Origin: DASPOF01 sp035626155
GTDB lineage: Bacteria > Desulfobacterota > Binatia > Binatales > Binataceae
NCBI GenBank assembly: GCA_035626155.1
Contig: DASPOF010000070.1
Coordinates: 1-64,000 of the forward strand
Length of the DNA: 64,000 nucleotides
Reading direction: 5' to 3'
Part shown: positions 61,221-64,000 of the stretch, piece by piece
Layout of the letters: every line of letters begins with the position of its first letter
Position numbering within the stretch: position 1 is the stretch's first letter
Notes under the pieces: model-generated
Databases searched by the model: none
Told to the model about the DNA's origin: nothing
What the model saw: only the letters and a program-made list of their open reading frames with translations
Translations under genes and position numbers: made by a program

Positions 61221-61978
61221 AACGATTTCCGCCGCGCCGCGCGGTTCGATCGTGCGGCGGGCACGGGCTCCTGGCGGCCGTACATCCGCCATCCGTAGAA
61301 CGCGACCGCTCCAAGCACCGCGAACGCCGCCACCAGCGTGATCGGCGAGCCGACCGGGCCGCCCTGCGATTCGTTTCGGATTGCGGCCAGATCGTAGGTG
61401 GGAGTCGCGCCGGCGGGCGGTCCTTCAATCTTCACCAGCTTCGCGTTGCGGAAAAACGCACGTCCCTTGTTGAGGCTTCCGAATCCGCCGACCCTGAGCG
61501 CCACATCGACGTCGGCCCCGTCTGCGCCAACCTTCATATAGAGGCCGACCGTCTGCCAGCCGGTCGTGCCCCGGATGTCGGGCGACATGATGCCGTCGTC
61601 CATGATCGAGATGGTCGCGCCGGTTTCATTCGCACCGACATTATCGGTTCGGATTTCCGCGCTCGCGTAGTACCATCCCGCCGAGAGCGAGAGCGACTCC
61701 ATCCAGCGCGCATCGTCGGGCTGGAGATTCTCCACTTCGAGTTGGCCCGCTCCGCCCTCGGCCGGATGGGTCCAATCGTAGTGCCACGCCTTTGGATCGT
61801 TGATCCACGCTTCGGTGCGCCAGTTGTCCGGCTGGGGACCGGAGCCTTTCGATAGATCTCCGTTGAGGAGCAGATTGTTTTCCGCGGGTGCGCGGGATGG
61901 CGCGGCCAGGACGAGCGTCCCGATCGCCGCGAGTGCCGCGAGCAGGCAGCCGAGATGAAGTTTTCGTCCCCGGCTCAT
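61217..61978 (-). CDS. Exported protein with galactose-binding-like domain and C-terminal anchor
   Basis: A 253-residue protein with a signal peptide (cleavage near residue 32, A-P-A-E), a beta-rich domain that starts N-N-L-L-L-N-G-D-L-S and continues W-Y-Y-A-S-A-E-I-R-T-D and G-W-Q-T-V-G-L-Y-M-K-V, typical of carbohydrate-binding jelly rolls, then one membrane helix at about 215-234 and a basic tail. It would display a glycan-binding module on the outside of the inner membrane. It lies between two GT-C proteins with gaps of -4 and +4 bases, so the three probably act together. Confidence 0.75.
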   Translation of the reverse strand: MSRGRKLHLGCLLAALAAIGTLVLAAPSRAPAENNLLLNGDLSKGSGPQPDNWRTEAWINDPKAWHYDWTHPAEGGAGQLEVENLQPDDARWMESLSLSAGWYYASAEIRTDNVGANETGATISIMDDGIMSPDIRGTTGWQTVGLYMKVGADGADVDVALRVGGFGSLNKGRAFFRNAKLVKIEGPPAGATPTYDLAAIRNESQGGPVGSPITLVAAFAVLGAVAFYGWRMYGRQEPVPAARSNRAARRKSL

Positions 61979-61982
61979 CGCG

Positions 61983-64000
61983 TCAAATCCAATTCCTCAG
62001 GCCCGGCCCCTCCAGCCACATTCGCGCGTAATAGCCGGCGCGATCGATCGGTATCGCCGTCCATACCGGAAAGAAATACACGAACAGCACCACCGCCGTC
62101 GCGAGAAAAACCACGCTCACGAACCTCCCCGGGTACGGCGTCTCTCCGAGTATCACCATGTAGGACAGGAACATCGCCATGAACGCGATTGCGCCCCACG
62201 TCGTGCCCAATCCCAGGATGAACACGGGCGTCATCGTGAGCAGCAGCGCGATGTGCTCCCACGGCTCCGCGGTCTCATCCCAGCATTGCGCCAGGACGCC
62301 GGCGAGCGCGATGAAGGCCAGGTAGGTCGACGCCATGTAGTGGTAGAGAAAGAGCGTCCGCCCGATCCAGATCCAGATCCCAAGGTATCCGATGTAGCCC
62401 AGGACGAGGAACGAACGGACCAGATTGGGCCGCTCGACCGCCTGCACCGCGGCGATTGTGATCGCCGTCAGCGCTCCCCAGCACAGAAGCGGGTTCGACC
62501 CAAACCAGATCGTCGCGACATTGCCGGTCTTCGGAAAGTTCTGCCAATACGCGACCGCCCGCAGCATCAGCGGCCAGCTCCACCACGGCGATGCGTACGG
62601 ATGGGTCGCCGTCGAGACGCTTTTCTCGTAGCCGACGATGTCCTGGTAATACTTGAACAGGTCCTCGATTCCGCCCCACCAGCCGAGCCAGTAGTGCGGC
62701 AGAAACACCGCGATGTACGCGATCGAGGCGACCGATCCCGTAAGCGCTACTGCGCCGATGATTCGGATGTCGCGCAGCCGGCCGCCCGCGCCCGACCGAT
62801 AGAGCACGTAAACGAGGAACCCCATCACGAGGAGGAACGTCACCGCGGGAATGTACAGCTTGCTCGCGACGCACAGCCCAAGCGCGATACCGAGCCACGG
62901 CAGGATTTTCCGCCGTTCCAGCAAGCCGGGGGTCTCGACGAATCGGAAAAATAGCAGATACGAAACCGCGGCGAGCGTGATGTACACGATGTCGATCACC
63001 GCGATGCGCGAATCGACCAGGAACACCCCGTCGAACGCGATGAATGCCGCGGCCAGAGACGCCGCAAGGCGCGAATGAAGCATCCGCCGCACCAGTAGAT
63101 ACGTGACGCCGATCAGCGCGGTCCCGATGGCCGCGTTGGCGATGCGCCAGCTCCACGGATGATCCCCGAAAAGCCGGATGCCCAGCGCGATCAGCAGCTT
63201 GGCGAGCGGCGGATGCGGATCGAGGAACGGCTCGGAATGCAGATAGTGGCGCGCCTGCCCGACGAAGTGCACCTCATCGAAAACAATCTCGGGAGGAGTG
63301 TTCAGATGCCAGAAGCGGATGATGCCGCCGAGTGCAAGCATCGCGGAAATCACGATTGTGTCGGCGCGGATCCATCCGAGCGGCTCCGGGCGCTCCTCAG
63401 GCTCGGGCGCCTCGGACGGCTGGCGGGTCAGGCGTTGCAAGATCGCGTTCAGCCGCGGGGAGTGCACCTCCGCGCCTTCCAGGCTGACCGCGCCATAGAT
63501 CGCCGCCGCAGCGAAAATCGCAACGTTCAGCGCCGATGCGGCCATCGCAAGTCCGTCGCGCGCGTCGAAGAACACGATCGTCTTGAGCGTGTGCAATACG
63601 TAGGCGAGGTTGAACAGGCAGGTGAGGCTCAGCGCGCCGAACACCGCGAGCATCTCGATCGACTCCAGCGCGAGCGGGATCGCGAACACGATCGCCGGAT
63701 ACAGGTAGCGCTCGTGCATCCGCGGAGCGAGCAGGAAGAAGCCGAAAATCGTGATGAAGGCGGCGTACAGCAGCGTCTTCGCCGTCCGCTTACGCCAAAG
63801 AATCCACGCAACAAACCCGTACAGCGGAACGAGCAGGCTCATCCCCAGCCCGAAGTAGGAGATTCCCGCGACCGTCCCCGAATCCGGCTGCCGAAGCCCG
63901 CCTATCAGCGCCATCAGGTTGAAAGCGTTGACCGAGGTCTCGTGATAGTAAGCCGCGGTTGAGGTGTAGAGTTCGAGAATCCAGTTCCAGGGATGGCCGA
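61983..64000 (-). CDS. Fused GT-C glycosyltransferase with PMT domain (partial, N-terminus outside window)
   Basis: The frame is open to the right edge, so the start is missing. The visible N-terminal part reads W-N-W-I-L-E-L-Y, Y-Y-H-E-T-S-V-N-A-F-N-L-M-A-L and P-R-M-H-E-R-Y-L-Y-P-A, which is the end of a first GT-C unit (GT87/DUF2029-like). After a Pro/Glu linker a second unit begins with P-P-E-I-V-F-D-E-V-H-F, then D-P-H-P-P-L-A-K-L-L-I-A-L, the signature of protein O-mannosyltransferases (GT39), and I-A-F-D-G-V-F-L-V-D-S-R. Expected to use polyprenyl-phosphate sugars outside the inner membrane. Acceptor may be protein or glycan. Confidence 0.85.
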   Translation of the reverse strand, partial: GHPWNWILELYTSTAAYYHETSVNAFNLMALIGGLRQPDSGTVAGISYFGLGMSLLVPLYGFVAWILWRKRTAKTLLYAAFITIFGFFLLAPRMHERYLYPAIVFAIPLALESIEMLAVFGALSLTCLFNLAYVLHTLKTIVFFDARDGLAMAASALNVAIFAAAAIYGAVSLEGAEVHSPRLNAILQRLTRQPSEAPEPEERPEPLGWIRADTIVISAMLALGGIIRFWHLNTPPEIVFDEVHFVGQARHYLHSEPFLDPHPPLAKLLIALGIRLFGDHPWSWRIANAAIGTALIGVTYLLVRRMLHSRLAASLAAAFIAFDGVFLVDSRIAVIDIVYITLAAVSYLLFFRFVETPGLLERRKILPWLGIALGLCVASKLYIPAVTFLLVMGFLVYVLYRSGAGGRLRDIRIIGAVALTGSVASIAYIAVFLPHYWLGWWGGIEDLFKYYQDIVGYEKSVSTATHPYASPWWSWPLMLRAVAYWQNFPKTGNVATIWFGSNPLLCWGALTAITIAAVQAVERPNLVRSFLVLGYIGYLGIWIWIGRTLFLYHYMASTYLAFIALAGVLAQCWDETAEPWEHIALLLTMTPVFILGLGTTWGAIAFMAMFLSYMVILGETPYPGRFVSVVFLATAVVLFVYFFPVWTAIPIDRAGYYARMWLEGPGLRNWI

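Overview
The window is a GC-rich bacterial chromosome segment that is mostly dense, co-oriented housekeeping operons. The gene orders yebC-ruvC-ruvA-ruvB, lepA-lepB, icd/mdh/sdh/suc and pyrR-pyrB-pyrC-carA-carB, together with several acyl-CoA dehydrogenases and a Mycobacterium Sdh1-like succinate dehydrogenase, suggest an uncultured deep-branching Deltaproteobacteria/Desulfobacterota/Binatota-like organism. That placement is inference; no rRNA gene is present to confirm it. I found no tRNA, rRNA, CRISPR array or intact insertion sequence.

Layout. 1-12 kb (+ strand): the tail of a FAD oxidoreductase; a large secreted thaumatin-like protein; an acyl-CoA dehydrogenase next to an APH-type kinase (a split version of ACAD11); a double GNAT acetyltransferase; an MscS channel; a MoxR ATPase plus VWA protein pair; a bifunctional nuclease; and a TPR membrane protein. 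12-20 kb: a gene-poor accessory stretch with many GC-rich hairpin repeats, a 94-bp three-hairpin palindromic element, a DUF3800 gene, an untracked 51-residue gene, a dGTPase-like protein, RlpA coupled to a metalloprotease lipoprotein, and a decayed Rhs-repeat relic beside an immunity-like membrane protein. 20-50 kb (- strand): Nudix, recG and the complete pyrimidine operon behind its own attenuator; then lepB-lepA, galE-ugd-GT2-pfkB-mtnP, rlmN, and a TCA-cycle block (icd, mdh, sdhCAB, sucCD, ndk). 50-64 kb: acyl-CoA dehydrogenase, a GT39-like membrane protein, nitroreductase, a GATase, ruvBAC-yebC, and a coupled cluster of GT-C membrane glycosyltransferases with sugar-binding-like modules that runs off the right edge.

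The most unusual item is the pyrimidine operon. A normal PyrR gene is followed by a 648-residue protein in which aspartate carbamoyltransferase, a PyrI-type zinc domain and a second PyrR-like domain are fused. The fused PyrR domain keeps the residues I associate with RNA binding but has an altered PRPP loop; the free PyrR has the opposite pattern. Upstream lies a promoter, a 5'-terminal hairpin and a UUCG terminator arranged like a PyrR attenuator. This suggests a regulator whose two functions were divided, with one half attached to the enzyme of the pathway it controls.
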